This document shows, one piece after another, positions 25,518 through 35,430 of a stretch of 64,000 nucleotides of DNA. Origin of the DNA: Micavibrio sp. (GTDB lineage Bacteria; Pseudomonadota; Alphaproteobacteria; Micavibrionales; Micavibrionaceae); the NCBI GenBank assembly GCA_021604545.1, contig BQJE01000003.1:1-64000 (forward strand). Reading direction: 5' to 3'. How positions within the stretch are numbered: the first letter of the stretch is position 1; each line of letters begins with the position of its first letter. The notes under the pieces were generated by a model. It was not told where the DNA came from, ran no database searches, and saw nothing but the letters and a program-made list of their open reading frames with translations. The position numbers were made by a program, and so were the translations under genes.

Positions 25518-25988
25518 TCATGATTTTTCTCCTTCGGTGGTGGTTAGTTTTCTTGTTAGCCATATACTGACAGATGGGACGACGAACCACTGTAACAACG
25601 GTAGCAAGCCAATCTTGATAGACCCGGAGGTCAAAACAGGCATGGCCTCTGCGTAAGCCCAGCTCTGGTATACGTTCACATTCAGCCACTCACTATAGAC
25701 CGTATAAGCCACACCAAATAAAACGGCCAACAAAGCAGTCTTTCTAAATCCGAAAGCGGGCCATTGTTCTGAGCCTGCTAAAACCAGTGCCAGAATAAGA
25801 GCGGCAAGAGAAATAAGAATATCACCGCCCGTACAATGAAGGATGGCATAGGCAATCTGCATCCACGTTCCTTCCTGCCATAGCGTATAAAAAGGTATTT
25901 GAAGAACTTCCCAAAGCAGATGGGCGGCGGCAACAATCACAAGGTAACGGCGCATGAAAGCCAGCCAATGTGTCCCTTCCTTCGTCAT
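25518..25988 (-). CDS. Uncharacterised multi-pass membrane protein of the copper operon
   Basis: 156 residues with about four hydrophobic segments (YLVIVAAAHLLWEVLQIPFY; DILISLAALILALVLAG; TALLAVLFGVAYTVYSEWLN; LLPLLQWFVVPSVSIWL). Conserved-looking polar residues inside the membrane (HLLWE, LHCTGGD, YSEW) suggest a small-molecule or metal-handling role. It is the last gene of the long copper operon, one base after the copA stop. I do not recognise a named family; similar proteins occur beside copper resistance genes. Confidence 0.8.
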   Translation of the reverse strand: MTKEGTHWLAFMRRYLVIVAAAHLLWEVLQIPFYTLWQEGTWMQIAYAILHCTGGDILISLAALILALVLAGSEQWPAFGFRKTALLAVLFGVAYTVYSEWLNVNVYQSWAYAEAMPVLTSGSIKIGLLPLLQWFVVPSVSIWLTRKLTTTEGEKS

Positions 25989-25989
25989 T

Positions 25990-28329
25990 TTATAAATGGA
26001 CTTTCTTTAATCTTAGGGCATTCAGGATCACCGATACGGAGCTAAAAGTCATTGCGGCACTGGCGATTATCGGGCTGAGCAGCAAGCCGAAAAACGGGTA
26101 AAGCAACCCGGCGGCAATCGGCACGCCTGTGGCGTTATAGACAAAGGCAAAGAACAGGTTTTGCCGAATGTTCTTCATCGTGGCACGGCTGAGCTTACGT
26201 GCTCTTACGATGCCCGTCAGATCGCCCTTCACAAGTGTAACTTCCGCGCTTTCCATGGCAATATCGGCACCTGTTCCCATGGCAATACCAACATCGGCTT
26301 GCGCCAGAGCGGGAGCATCATTTACACCATCCCCAGCCATAGCCACTTTATAGCCTTCACTTTGCAGACGCTTCACAATTTCACTTTTACGTTCCGGCAA
26401 AACGCCAGCCTCTATCTCATCAATTTCAAGCTGTCCGGCAACGGCTCTAGCGGTTTTTTCATTATCGCCTGTCAACATGACGATACGCAGACCTTGCGCA
26501 CGCAGATCATGCAACGCTTGTGGTGTGGTTTCCTTGATTGGGTCGGCAACACCAACAAGCCCGGCCATCTGTCCGTCAACGGCCACAAGCATCACCGTTT
26601 GGCCTTTGCTGCGCAGATCATCGGCTTGATTGATAATGTCGGTTTTTTCAATGTTCAGCGTTTCAAGCAATTTGTCATTGCCCAGCGCGACCTTCCGACC
26701 ATCAACGACACCGGCCACGCCCTTACCGGTAAAAGATTCAAAATCTTTGGCTTCGGATAAGGAAATATCTCTGGCTTCTGCGCCTTCCACGATGGCCGTA
26801 GCCAAGGGGTGTTCGCTGCCCTTTTCAAGGCTGGCGACCAGAAACAACAAATCGTCTTCGTTAAATTCTTCGGTCGTGATCACAGAAGTCAGTTTCGGAT
26901 GGCCTTCGGTCAGCGTTCCTGTTTTATCAATCACCAGAACATCTATTTTTTCCATCAGTTCCAGACTTTCAGCATTTTTGATCAAAACGCCTGCCTGCGC
27001 CCCGCGCCCGGTTCCCACCATAATGGACATCGGTGTTGCCAGCCCTAAAGCACAAGGACAGGCGATAATCAGAACTGCTACTGCGTTGATCACTGCAAAA
27101 GCTAAGCGGGGCTCTGGCCCCCACAATCCCCAGATTATGGCTGTTACAAGTGCGACCAGAAGAACTACTGGTACGAAATAACCAGCGACAATATCAGCCA
27201 TCTTCTGAATTGGAGCACGGCTGCGCTGTGCTTCGGCAACCATATGTACAATTTTTGATAGAACGGTATCCGCGCCGACATTCTCAGCTTGCATGATAAA
27301 TCCGCCAGTCTGGTTCAAGGTCGCCCCCGTTACATTATCGCCTTCTTTTTTGGTCACAGGCATGGATTCACCAGTGATCATGGATTCGTCAATCGTGCTG
27401 GACCCTTGCAGAATAAGACCGTCAGTCGGCACCGCTTCACCGGGACGTACGCGCAATTTGTCTCCTGCCTGCACCTGATCCAGTTCCACATCTTCTTCGC
27501 TGCCGTCTTCACGGATGATGCGTGCTGTTTTAGGGGAGAGATCAAGAAGGGCGCGGATAGCACTGCTTGTTTGCGCACGGGCGCGTAGCTCCATAACTTG
27601 CCCCAGCAATACAAGCGTGACAATCACGGCGGCGGCTTCAAAATAAACATCTACCATGCCGTTTGCCATCTTCATTTCGACAGGAAATATCCCCGGTGCA
27701 ATGGCTCCGATCACGCTGTAGATATAGGCCGTCCCGGTTCCAATGGCGATCAATGTAAACATATTGAGGTTACGGCTTACAATGGAGGCCCAGCCGCGTT
27801 TAAAGAAAGGGATCGCCGCCCATAACATCACAGGCGTGGCCAGCGCAAACTCAATCCACATAGCTGTTTCGGAAGATATAAATTGCTCCATCGGTCTGCC
27901 CGGCAAGTGATCCAGCATTACCAGCAGCAAAACAGGAATGGACAACACGGCGCTAATCCAAAAACGCAAGCTCATATCTTTAAGCTCGCTTGTATCCGCT
28001 TCGCCTTCCGCCGCATTTTTAGGCTCCAAGGCCATACCGCAGATCGGACACTCTCCCGGCCCAACCTGCTCAATTTCCGGGTGCATCGGGCAAGTGTAAA
28101 CAGCTCCTGCGGCTACAGGGAGTTCTTCTCTCGGCTCCAGATATGCTTTCGGAGACTTCTCGAACTTATGCAGGCATTTTTCAGAGCAAAAATGATACTC
28201 ATGCTTTTCAAAGCTAAAATGGTGCTTTGTCTTTTCCGGGTCTACGTCCATCCCGCAAACAGGGTCTTTGACGAGCGTTTCGTGCGCTTCATGCGCTTCG
28301 TGTTTTTCGCTACAACAACTATGACCCAT
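25990..28329 (-). CDS. copA: Copper-translocating P1B-type ATPase CopA
   Basis: 779 residues from the ATG at 28329, which has AAGGAG nine bases upstream; the ATG at 28353 lies before that site. A Cys/His-rich start ([17 protein letters not shown]) precedes a YHS domain ([20 protein letters not shown], ~20-65). Next comes a heavy-metal-binding zinc-ribbon-like motif ([20 protein letters not shown], ~80-98). Then the ATPase core: TGES, the transmembrane CPC metal site ([13 protein letters not shown]), the phosphorylated Asp (DKTGTLTEG), SEHPLA and [12 protein letters not shown]. It exports Cu(I)/Ag(I) from the cytoplasm. The classical CxxC HMA domain is replaced by the YHS and HMBD modules. Confidence 0.95.
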   Translation of the reverse strand: MGHSCCSEKHEAHEAHETLVKDPVCGMDVDPEKTKHHFSFEKHEYHFCSEKCLHKFEKSPKAYLEPREELPVAAGAVYTCPMHPEIEQVGPGECPICGMALEPKNAAEGEADTSELKDMSLRFWISAVLSIPVLLLVMLDHLPGRPMEQFISSETAMWIEFALATPVMLWAAIPFFKRGWASIVSRNLNMFTLIAIGTGTAYIYSVIGAIAPGIFPVEMKMANGMVDVYFEAAAVIVTLVLLGQVMELRARAQTSSAIRALLDLSPKTARIIREDGSEEDVELDQVQAGDKLRVRPGEAVPTDGLILQGSSTIDESMITGESMPVTKKEGDNVTGATLNQTGGFIMQAENVGADTVLSKIVHMVAEAQRSRAPIQKMADIVAGYFVPVVLLVALVTAIIWGLWGPEPRLAFAVINAVAVLIIACPCALGLATPMSIMVGTGRGAQAGVLIKNAESLELMEKIDVLVIDKTGTLTEGHPKLTSVITTEEFNEDDLLFLVASLEKGSEHPLATAIVEGAEARDISLSEAKDFESFTGKGVAGVVDGRKVALGNDKLLETLNIEKTDIINQADDLRSKGQTVMLVAVDGQMAGLVGVADPIKETTPQALHDLRAQGLRIVMLTGDNEKTARAVAGQLEIDEIEAGVLPERKSEIVKRLQSEGYKVAMAGDGVNDAPALAQADVGIAMGTGADIAMESAEVTLVKGDLTGIVRARKLSRATMKNIRQNLFFAFVYNATGVPIAAGLLYPFFGLLLSPIIASAAMTFSSVSVILNALRLKKVHL

Positions 28330-29671
28330 GGTGATGTTCTCCTTTATCTTCATTTAAGTTCCTGCGTAAGAACAACCGTTCCCCGGCAAAAATAAAAGCA
28401 ACCCCGGCCAGAGCCACATAGATCACCAGCATATCCGTTTGCGCTTTGATGATCAGAAACGCACCGAGCACCACAACGTCCATGACAATCGCGGTAATCA
28501 GTACCAAAGCATTGGCCTTGATTTCCTTACGCAAGTAACGCAGTACGCCCCAGTGGACGGCTATATCCATGATGATGTAAAAGATCGCGCCAAGGGATGC
28601 TATACGGCTCAGATCAAAAAACACGGTCAAGAACATGGCCAGAACAATTGTATAAACCAGCGTATGTTTTTGAATATTTCCCGGCATTCCGAAATGACTA
28701 TGTGGCACCAATTTCATATCGGTGAGCATGGCCAGCATACGCGATACGGCAAAGGCACTGGCAATGACACCAGATACCGTAGCAATAATGGCGAGAATAA
28801 CTGTGAACCACAGGCCGAAATCCCCAAAGGCTGGGCGTGCGGCTTCCGCCAAAGCAAAGTTTTTAGCTTCAATGATTTCTGGTAACGATAAATTCGCAGC
28901 CACAGCCAAGGCGACCATGAAATAAACAACGACACAGATCGCAATAGAAATAATAATTGCGCGGCCTACGTTGCGGTGCGGGTCAATGATTTCGCTGCCA
29001 CTATTTGTGATAGTGGTGAAGCCCTTATAGGCCAGAATAGCCAAGGCCACGGCTGCTAAGAAACCAGTCGCGCTACCTGTCTCCGTAGACGCAACGGCCA
29101 TACTTTCAAAAGAAAAACCAGACAGCCATAAGCCAACAAAACCAAAGGCTGCTATTCCGCTTATTTTAAGCAAGGACATAACAAGCGAAAACGTTCCAAT
29201 CATACGATTGCCGGAGATATTGACGATAAAGGCAAAGATCAATAACCCCACGCCCAAAGCGGGAACGAGCCAGCTATTCTGGCCAATATCAAAGAGCTGT
29301 AACGTGTAGGTTCCAAATGTGCGGGCGACCAGGCTCTCGTTGATGACCATCGAGAAATACATCAACAAGCCGCACGCTGCCGTTATAGTGCCTCTGCCAT
29401 AAGCTTTTTGCAAAAACATGGCGATGCCACCAGCAGATGGGAACGCATTGGACATTTTCACATAGGAATAGGCACTAAAGGCTATGACAACTGCCGCCAC
29501 CAGAAACACCAAGGGGAAATGTGGCCCTGCTAATTCTGCAATCTGTCCTGTGAGTGCGAAGATACCAGCACCGATAATCACGGCTGTCCCCATGGATACC
29601 GCACCGATCAGGCTCAGACTGCCTGCTTTATACTGTGCTGTCCTTCCATGCCCTGCATGATCATGCGTCAT
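28319..29671 (-). CDS. APC-superfamily amino acid/polyamine-type permease
   Basis: 450 residues with twelve hydrophobic segments. The family start is clear: [24 protein letters not shown], and a second signature [18 protein letters not shown] is in the middle. It is predicted to import an amino acid or related cation by proton symport. It overlaps copA by 11 bases and the methyltransferase-like gene by four, so it is firmly in the copper operon, which is unusual. A histidine-rich C-terminus (EHHHGS) and N-terminus ([10 protein letters not shown]) hint at metal binding. The substrate is unknown; copper-amino acid complexes are one speculation. Confidence 0.88.
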   Translation of the reverse strand: MTHDHAGHGRTAQYKAGSLSLIGAVSMGTAVIIGAGIFALTGQIAELAGPHFPLVFLVAAVVIAFSAYSYVKMSNAFPSAGGIAMFLQKAYGRGTITAACGLLMYFSMVINESLVARTFGTYTLQLFDIGQNSWLVPALGVGLLIFAFIVNISGNRMIGTFSLVMSLLKISGIAAFGFVGLWLSGFSFESMAVASTETGSATGFLAAVALAILAYKGFTTITNSGSEIIDPHRNVGRAIIISIAICVVVYFMVALAVAANLSLPEIIEAKNFALAEAARPAFGDFGLWFTVILAIIATVSGVIASAFAVSRMLAMLTDMKLVPHSHFGMPGNIQKHTLVYTIVLAMFLTVFFDLSRIASLGAIFYIIMDIAVHWGVLRYLRKEIKANALVLITAIVMDVVVLGAFLIIKAQTDMLVIYVALAGVAFIFAGERLFLRRNLNEDKGEHHHGS

Positions 29672-30327
29672 GGGGTTTCCCCTGCTGTTAAGTTTTTACG
29701 ACGCTTTGGAATAAAGGCTGGCACATGCGCCGCATAGTCATCCCACGCCTTACCAAAACGAGCTTTGGAATCCTGTTCTTCTTTTTTAGCAAGCCTGAGA
29801 TACATGTAAGTCAGGATTGGAAACAGCACCAAAGTCGGAATGGTCGGCCATTGCAACAAGAAGCCAAACATAATCGCGATAAAGCCAATATATTGTGGGT
29901 GCCGAACTTTCTCATACGGGCCTGTCACTGCCATTTTTCCGGCACGTTGTGCTTTAAAAAGCACAGGCCATGCAGCAGATAAAGCCCAAAACCCACCGCC
30001 AATAAACACAAAGCTTGCCATATGCATCGGGTCAAAATGGGCATTGCCTTCAAAGCCTAAAATCGTGTGCCATAAATGGCCATTTTCATGGCTGAGAAAA
30101 TCAACACCGGGGTATTTTTCGGCCAACCAGCCAGACATGAGATAGATGGTGAGCGGAAAACCGTACATCTCGGTAAACAACGCCACAATAAAACCGGAGA
30201 AGGCACCAAAAGATCGCCAGTCTGTTTTTGTCTGTGGCTTAGCAAAGCTGAACGCAAAGATAATAAAAATAAGCGAATTTAAAATTACCAAAGACCAAAG
30301 CCCGTAAGATTGCATTGCATGTTCCAT
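29668..30327 (-). CDS. Isoprenylcysteine methyltransferase (ICMT)-like membrane protein
   Basis: 219 residues, about five hydrophobic segments. The C-terminal half carries the ICMT/PEMT family motif GPYEKVRHPQYIGFIAIMFG with a later basic/acidic stretch (RLAKKEEQDSKARFG, YAAHVPAFIP). Members methylate lipids or prenylated cysteines with SAM, but the bacterial copper-linked versions have no proven substrate. It sits between the DUF2933 gene and the permease in the copper operon, four-base overlap with the latter. The same trio is common in proteobacterial copper/silver gene sets. Confidence 0.88.
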   Translation of the reverse strand: MEHAMQSYGLWSLVILNSLIFIIFAFSFAKPQTKTDWRSFGAFSGFIVALFTEMYGFPLTIYLMSGWLAEKYPGVDFLSHENGHLWHTILGFEGNAHFDPMHMASFVFIGGGFWALSAAWPVLFKAQRAGKMAVTGPYEKVRHPQYIGFIAIMFGFLLQWPTIPTLVLFPILTYMYLRLAKKEEQDSKARFGKAWDDYAAHVPAFIPKRRKNLTAGETP

Positions 30328-30330
30328 GAT

Positions 30331-30567
30331 CTAATCCTCCTTGTCCTTGTCTTTATGATCGCCGTGACCACCATGATGAAACATGTGCATCAACGGACAA
30401 GCTAACAGAATGAGGTAAACCCAGTTATTCCCAATATGCGCGGCGTGCTCCTTAATCAGAAAATATGCAGCCACAGCAAAAAAGAATATGCACGTTATGC
30501 CGAAGGACGTTTTCCACCACGGCTGTTTGTTTTCCGGTCTGTGATAATGTTCGTGATCATGGTTCAT
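30331..30567 (-). CDS. DUF2933 family small membrane protein
   Basis: 78 residues from the ATG at 30567, which has AAGGAG six bases upstream; an ATG at 30603 would overlap more of cusC. A His-rich start (MNHDHEHYHRPENKQPWWK) leads to two hydrophobic segments (FGITCIFFFAVAAYFLI and NWVYLILLACPLMHMFHH) and a His/Lys/Asp-rich tail (HGGHGDHKDKDKED). The CPLMHxFHHGGH end is the mark of DUF2933. It is probably a small inner-membrane metal binder; function unproven. It overlaps cusC's end by translation of a different frame near 30567-30569. Confidence 0.88.
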   Translation of the reverse strand: MNHDHEHYHRPENKQPWWKTSFGITCIFFFAVAAYFLIKEHAAHIGNNWVYLILLACPLMHMFHHGGHGDHKDKDKED

Positions 30568-30568
30568 G

Positions 30569-31975
30569 TCAGTCTCCTTCATTCTTAACAGATTGTGTTT
30601 CATTTACGTTCCACCCACCACCCATGGATTTAAACAAATCAATGCTATTTGAAAGTGTATCAAACCGTGCACGAGCGTGGTTGTCTTCCGCCTGCAACAT
30701 AAGGCGCTGCGCATTGAGAACAGTTTGAAAATCCACAACGCTGAGTTGGTATTGGCTGCGGGCAATTTCGTAGGCTTTGCGCGACTTGGTAACAGCTTGC
30801 CGCAGGGCATCTTGCCGCGTTTGTGTCGTTTTTACTTTGGTCAATGCGTCCTCTGTCTCCTGGAAGGAAACCAGCACTGCTTTTTTATAGTTTTCTACCA
30901 ACTCAGCTTGTCGTTCCTTGGTACGTTTTAAGCCGCCTTCCAGTCGCCCACCTTGAAAAATGGGAGCAGATAGGGATGAAACCAGCAAAAGGGCAGATGC
31001 GGACGGATTGGCGGCAAGCAAAAGATTACTGCCCAGATTAAGCGATGGGTAAAACGCTGCCCTTGCTGCACCAATATCTGCATTTGCAGCGATAAGATCA
31101 GCCTCGGCTTTTCGTATGTCAGGACGACGTTCAAGAAGCTCCGCAGGTTGCACCACCACCAATGGCGGAAGGGTAATGTTATTAAGATTGCGCCCGGAAA
31201 CGTCTATAGTTTGAGGGGGCTGCCCAAGAATAACAGCCAATGCATTTTCAGCTAAGGCTAATTTTTGCTCAACAGCCGCCAACTCCGCCTTGGTATTGGA
31301 TAAAACCGTTTCCTGCTGCGCAATATCCAGCGCGGTGACTGAACCGTTTTGAAAGCGTGCTTCAACAACCTTCAATAAATCTTCAACGATTTTTACATTG
31401 TCGCTGGCGATACGGCGGAGTTCACGCAAATTCACAACATTAAAATACCCCTGCGCCACATCACCCATGACAATAAGGGCCAGCGCCTCATGTGCATATT
31501 GGGTTCCAAGAAGGTTGGCTTCGCTTTCTTCTACCTCCGCACGGTTCGCACCAAAAAGATCAAGCTCGTAGGAAATTCCCGCATCTCCGGTAAATTCAGG
31601 AACACCCTTATTCCGCCTGTCTGTAATATTAAAAGCCTGTTTTGGGCCGTTCATGAAGGAGGTTGTCACACTGGCGGAGGGCAAAAGAGAAGCCCCTGCT
31701 ATTTGCAATCCTGCCCGCGCTTGCTCAATCCTGTGCAGTGACGCTTGCAAATCATTATTATGGGCCAATGCCTGCTCTATAAGCGTGTTCAGCTCATTAC
31801 TGCCATAGCCTTTCCACCAATCGGCGGCAATTTCAACATTCTGTGATACCTCACCGCCTTTCCATGCCGGGGTGTTGACTGTGGGCCGTTCATAATCAGG
31901 CGTGAGTGAACACCCCGTTAAAAAGATAACGGTGATGAAGGTCGTGAAAATATTTCTATTGCTTCGGTTCTTCAT
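30569..31975 (-). CDS. cusC: RND efflux outer-membrane lipoprotein (CusC/NodT type)
   Basis: 468 residues from the ATG at 31975, which has AAGGA seven bases upstream. A lipoprotein signal peptide ends at the lipobox LTGCS, followed by LTPDYERPTVNTP, the standard opening of CusC/OprM-type TolC homologues. Two OEP repeats follow, with INTLIEQALAHNNDL-like and RIEQARAGLQIAGASLLPS segments, and ELLERRPDIRKAEADLIAANA in the second. It forms the outer-membrane channel for CusBA. It overlaps the start of the bufferin-like gene's tail by 20 bases and is co-transcribed. Confidence 0.92.
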   Translation of the reverse strand: MKNRSNRNIFTTFITVIFLTGCSLTPDYERPTVNTPAWKGGEVSQNVEIAADWWKGYGSNELNTLIEQALAHNNDLQASLHRIEQARAGLQIAGASLLPSASVTTSFMNGPKQAFNITDRRNKGVPEFTGDAGISYELDLFGANRAEVEESEANLLGTQYAHEALALIVMGDVAQGYFNVVNLRELRRIASDNVKIVEDLLKVVEARFQNGSVTALDIAQQETVLSNTKAELAAVEQKLALAENALAVILGQPPQTIDVSGRNLNNITLPPLVVVQPAELLERRPDIRKAEADLIAANADIGAARAAFYPSLNLGSNLLLAANPSASALLLVSSLSAPIFQGGRLEGGLKRTKERQAELVENYKKAVLVSFQETEDALTKVKTTQTRQDALRQAVTKSRKAYEIARSQYQLSVVDFQTVLNAQRLMLQAEDNHARARFDTLSNSIDLFKSMGGGWNVNETQSVKNEGD

Positions 31976-32270
31976 TTTCTGATCCTTGATCACTTTCTGC
32001 TAATGCACCGCCAACCAGCTTTTCACAAAGACCGCTTGGCAATTTGATCCATTCATTTTTATCTGCGTCCAGCTTCGCTCTACCTGAACAGCTATGTTTA
32101 CCGGCCTTGGACGCGCAATCGTTTTTATGGGCTTTAACAACGCCGTAACACTTCTCCGTATCTTCGCCTTTTTTCGGCTCTAAATGCGCCATAGCGCCAG
32201 TGGCAGAAAAACTTAATATAGCGGCTGAAATAGCCGTAGAGATTACAAGTTTTTTGGTTTGAGTTTTCAT
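31956..32270 (-). CDS. BufA1/DUF2282-family bufferin-like copper-binding protein
   Basis: 104 residues. A signal peptide (ISTAISAAILSFSATGAMAH) precedes a core with four cysteines in the DUF2282 spacing: EKCYGVVKAHKNDCAS, KHSCSGRAKLDADKNEWI and PSGLCEKLVGG. Proteins of this family (BufA1) are precursors of bufferins, periplasmic copper-sequestering peptides whose cysteines are modified by a DUF692/MNIO enzyme (BufB) with a DUF2063 partner (BufC). Neither partner gene is in this window. It lies between cusA and cusC. The ~18-residue acidic C-terminal tail (ESDQGSENEEPKQ) is an addition. Family call is firm; whether it is modified is open. Confidence 0.9.
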   Translation of the reverse strand: MKTQTKKLVISTAISAAILSFSATGAMAHLEPKKGEDTEKCYGVVKAHKNDCASKAGKHSCSGRAKLDADKNEWIKLPSGLCEKLVGGALAESDQGSENEEPKQ

Positions 32271-32271
32271 T

Positions 32272-35200
32272 TTAGTTTCCTTTGGTTCGGGTGGGGAGTT
32301 TGAGTTTCCATTGCATATACACGGCGTATAAAACTGGGATCAGTATAAGGGTCAGGATCATGGTGCTAACCGACCCGCCGACCATCGGCAAAGCAATGCG
32401 GCGCATCACATCAGAACCCGGCCCGATGGTTAGGAAAATCGGGATCAGACCGAAGACCAGCGTGCCGACGGTCATCAGTAAAGGCCGTACACGTAGAACG
32501 GCTCCATGCCTGACGTTATCCAGCAATTCATCAAAATCTTTTGGCGGGTGTTCGCGCATTTGTTGATCAAGATAGATCAGCATCACAATTACTGTTTCCA
32601 CGGCAATTCCGGCCAGCGCTATAAAACCAACGGCTACGGCCACGGAAAGGTTATATCCAGCAAGCCATGTCCACCACACACCACCGATCACACCAAACGG
32701 CACAGACAGCATAATCAGCAATGTTCGGTCCCACCTGCCGAAGTGCAGATAAAGCAGTGTCAGGATAATCAGAAGCGTAGCTGGAACGGCCATCTTCAAG
32801 CGTTCATTGGCTTCCTGCATTTGTTCAAACTGGCCAGAGAGTTTCAACGAATATCCTTGCGGCAGATCAAGCGTTTTCAGCTTATCTTGAAGATCAGAAA
32901 TGTAAGAGCCAATGTCGCGCCCTTCAATATCTACAAATACCCAGCCATTCAGCCGTGCATCTTCGGATTTGATCATGGATGGCCCTTCGGCAATGCGAAT
33001 ATCGGCCAGATCAGCCAACGGGATATGCGCACCTTTACTGCTTGGAACCAAAATATTATCCATCTCAGAAACATGCTCACGGAATGGTCGATCATAACGC
33101 AGCATAATTGGATAGCGCTCACGTCCTTCTACCGCCTCATCAAGTTGCATACCGCCAAGTGCCGTTTGAATAACGCGCTGAACGGTTTTTATAGAGATGC
33201 CATAGCGGGCAATCTCACGGCGGTTGGGTTCAATTTCAATATATTTCCCGCCGACAACCCGGTCAGCAATTGCACTGCGCGTTCCCGGCACATCGCGCGC
33301 CAGAACTTCTACTTCCTTAGCAATTTTGTCTATGGTTTTTAGGTCTGATCCGGCGACTTTAATGCCGACAGGTGTGCGGATGCCCGTTGTTAGCATGTCC
33401 AAACGGATTTTGATGGGATAGCCCCAGCTATTCATCATGCCCGGCAGGCGTACACGTTTATCCAGCTCGGCAATCAGTTTTTTCGGGGTCATACCGGGCC
33501 GCCATTCTTCGCGGGGTTTCAGCTCAATCCATGTTTCAATCATAGCCAGCGGCGCAGGGTCCGTGGCAGAATTTGAGCGTCCTGCTTTGCCGAACGCTTG
33601 CTTCACTTCCGGCACGGTCATAATTTGGCGGTTCGTGACCTGCAATATCTCCCGCGCCTTGGTGATCGACACTCCCGGTAGAGTCATCGGCATATAAAGC
33701 AATCCACCTTCATAAAGCGGCGGCATAAACTCACTGCCCAGTTTTGAGGCTGGAAGGGCTGTGCTAACCAGCGCAACGAATGCCAGAACAATCGTGGCCT
33801 TACGCCATTTGAGCGCCGCGTTCAGGAACGGACGGTAAAGCGCAATGAAGAAGCGGTTGATAGGGTTTTCGTCTTCGCGCTTTATCTTCCCCTTGATAAG
33901 CCAAAGCATAAGAACGGGGACAACTGTGACCGATAAAAACGCCGCTGCTGCCATAGCGTAGGTTTTGGTGAAGGCCAGCGGTGTAAACATTTTGGCCGAT
34001 TGGCCTGTCAGCGCAAAAACGGGAAAGAACGATACTGTGATAATAAGCAGGGAGAAGAACAGCCCTGGCCCGACTTCCTTAGCGGCTTGTATGAGGGCTT
34101 TTTGTTTTTCTTCTTTACTGGCATCTTCCGCCATTCCCGACAGTTTTCTATGCGCATTTTCTACCATCACAATGGACGCATCCACCATCGCGCCGATGGC
34201 AATGGCAATGCCGCCGAGCGACATGATATTGGCTGTGATGCCTTGCGCGTTCATGATAATAAAAGCCGCTAAAATACCGAGCGGGATCGTAATAATTGCC
34301 ACGAGAGCACTGCGGGCATGAAGCAGGAACAGGAAGGTAATGAGCGCCACCATCAGGCTTTCTTCAATCAGCTTGTCTTTGAGGTAATCCACCGAGCCTT
34401 CAATCAGTTCACTGCGGTCATAAACGACTTTTATCTCAACGCCACCGGGCAAACCTTGCTTCACGCTTTCAAGGCGCTCTTTGACGTTGTGTATGACATC
34501 CAGTGCATTCGCGCCGGGGCGCATCACGACAATTCCGCCTACCGCTTCACCCACGCCGTTAAGCTCGGTAACACCACGCCTTATCGCTGGCCCTTCCACC
34601 ACACGGGCGACATCACCAACTGTAATTGGTGTGCCATCCATGCTTTTGAGAACGGCAGCCTGTAAATCTTCTGGTTTTCCGACATAACCAAATGAGCGGA
34701 TCAGATATTCTGTTTCGGCCATCTCTAATGTCCGGCCTCCCGTTTCCTGATTGGCGCTGCGCACGGCCTCTATGACCATTTTGAGGGATATATCAAAGGC
34801 GCGGAGTTTATTGGGATCAACCAGCACCTGATATTCTTTTACGAACCCGCCGACGCTGGCCACTTCCGCCACACCATCAATGGTCGCTAGCTCAAAGCGC
34901 ACAAACCAGTCCTGCAAGCTGCGTAGCTCCGCCAGATCATGCTGTCCGGTTTTATCATAGAGAGCATATTGAAACACCCAGCCTACACCCGTGGCATCCG
35001 GTCCCAGCTGTGGGGTAACGCTTTCCGGCAGTTGCCCGGTAACCTGCGAGAGAGACTCCAAAACCCGACTGCGTGCCCAGTACATATCAACGCCGTCTTC
35101 AAACACGATATAAACGAATGATGTGCCAAACATGGAAAACCCACGCACGACCTTAGTTTTAGGCAGGCCCAGCATCTGCGTGGACAGTGGGAACGTCACC

Positions 35201-35430
35201 TGATCTTCAATGACCTGCGGCGCTTGCCCCGGAAATTCCGTACGGATAATCACTTGTGTATCTGATAAATCAGGAATGGCATCCAGCGGGATGTTAGTTA
35301 TAGAGACAACGCCAGCGGCCAGAAGCGCCAATGCGCCCAACATCACAAAAAAGCGATTACCAACCGACCAATCAATGATTTTGGCGGCAAAGCTTTTGGA
35401 CGGATCATGAATATGCAGGTTATCCGCCAT
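32272..35430 (-). CDS. cusA: CusA-type heavy-metal RND pump
   Basis: 1052 residues, the usual length of HME-RND pumps. It takes Cu(I)/Ag(I) from the periplasm or membrane and drives it through CusC by proton antiport. The N-terminus has IPLDAIPDLSDTQVIIRTEF and ATGVGWVFQYAL, as in CusA. The transmembrane-4 proton-relay segment AIGAMVDASIVMVENAH is of the monovalent-cation (HME4) type. The pump's internal duplication and twelve TM helices are present. The N-terminus is slightly extended (MADNLHIHDPSKSFAAK). It overlaps cusB by 11 bases. Confidence 0.94.
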   Translation of the reverse strand: MADNLHIHDPSKSFAAKIIDWSVGNRFFVMLGALALLAAGVVSITNIPLDAIPDLSDTQVIIRTEFPGQAPQVIEDQVTFPLSTQMLGLPKTKVVRGFSMFGTSFVYIVFEDGVDMYWARSRVLESLSQVTGQLPESVTPQLGPDATGVGWVFQYALYDKTGQHDLAELRSLQDWFVRFELATIDGVAEVASVGGFVKEYQVLVDPNKLRAFDISLKMVIEAVRSANQETGGRTLEMAETEYLIRSFGYVGKPEDLQAAVLKSMDGTPITVGDVARVVEGPAIRRGVTELNGVGEAVGGIVVMRPGANALDVIHNVKERLESVKQGLPGGVEIKVVYDRSELIEGSVDYLKDKLIEESLMVALITFLFLLHARSALVAIITIPLGILAAFIIMNAQGITANIMSLGGIAIAIGAMVDASIVMVENAHRKLSGMAEDASKEEKQKALIQAAKEVGPGLFFSLLIITVSFFPVFALTGQSAKMFTPLAFTKTYAMAAAAFLSVTVVPVLMLWLIKGKIKREDENPINRFFIALYRPFLNAALKWRKATIVLAFVALVSTALPASKLGSEFMPPLYEGGLLYMPMTLPGVSITKAREILQVTNRQIMTVPEVKQAFGKAGRSNSATDPAPLAMIETWIELKPREEWRPGMTPKKLIAELDKRVRLPGMMNSWGYPIKIRLDMLTTGIRTPVGIKVAGSDLKTIDKIAKEVEVLARDVPGTRSAIADRVVGGKYIEIEPNRREIARYGISIKTVQRVIQTALGGMQLDEAVEGRERYPIMLRYDRPFREHVSEMDNILVPSSKGAHIPLADLADIRIAEGPSMIKSEDARLNGWVFVDIEGRDIGSYISDLQDKLKTLDLPQGYSLKLSGQFEQMQEANERLKMAVPATLLIILTLLYLHFGRWDRTLLIMLSVPFGVIGGVWWTWLAGYNLSVAVAVGFIALAGIAVETVIVMLIYLDQQMREHPPKDFDELLDNVRHGAVLRVRPLLMTVGTLVFGLIPIFLTIGPGSDVMRRIALPMVGGSVSTMILTLILIPVLYAVYMQWKLKLPTRTKGN

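Noticed and set aside
26161-26760. A 199-codon plus-strand frame opposite copA
   Set aside because: CopA motifs are all in the other strand; this is a shadow frame.
32506-33342. A 278-codon plus-strand reading frame opposite cusA
   Set aside because: It is a shadow of the cusA coding sequence: no ribosome site, rich in His/Asn/Gln from antisense codons, and cusA is clearly the real gene.
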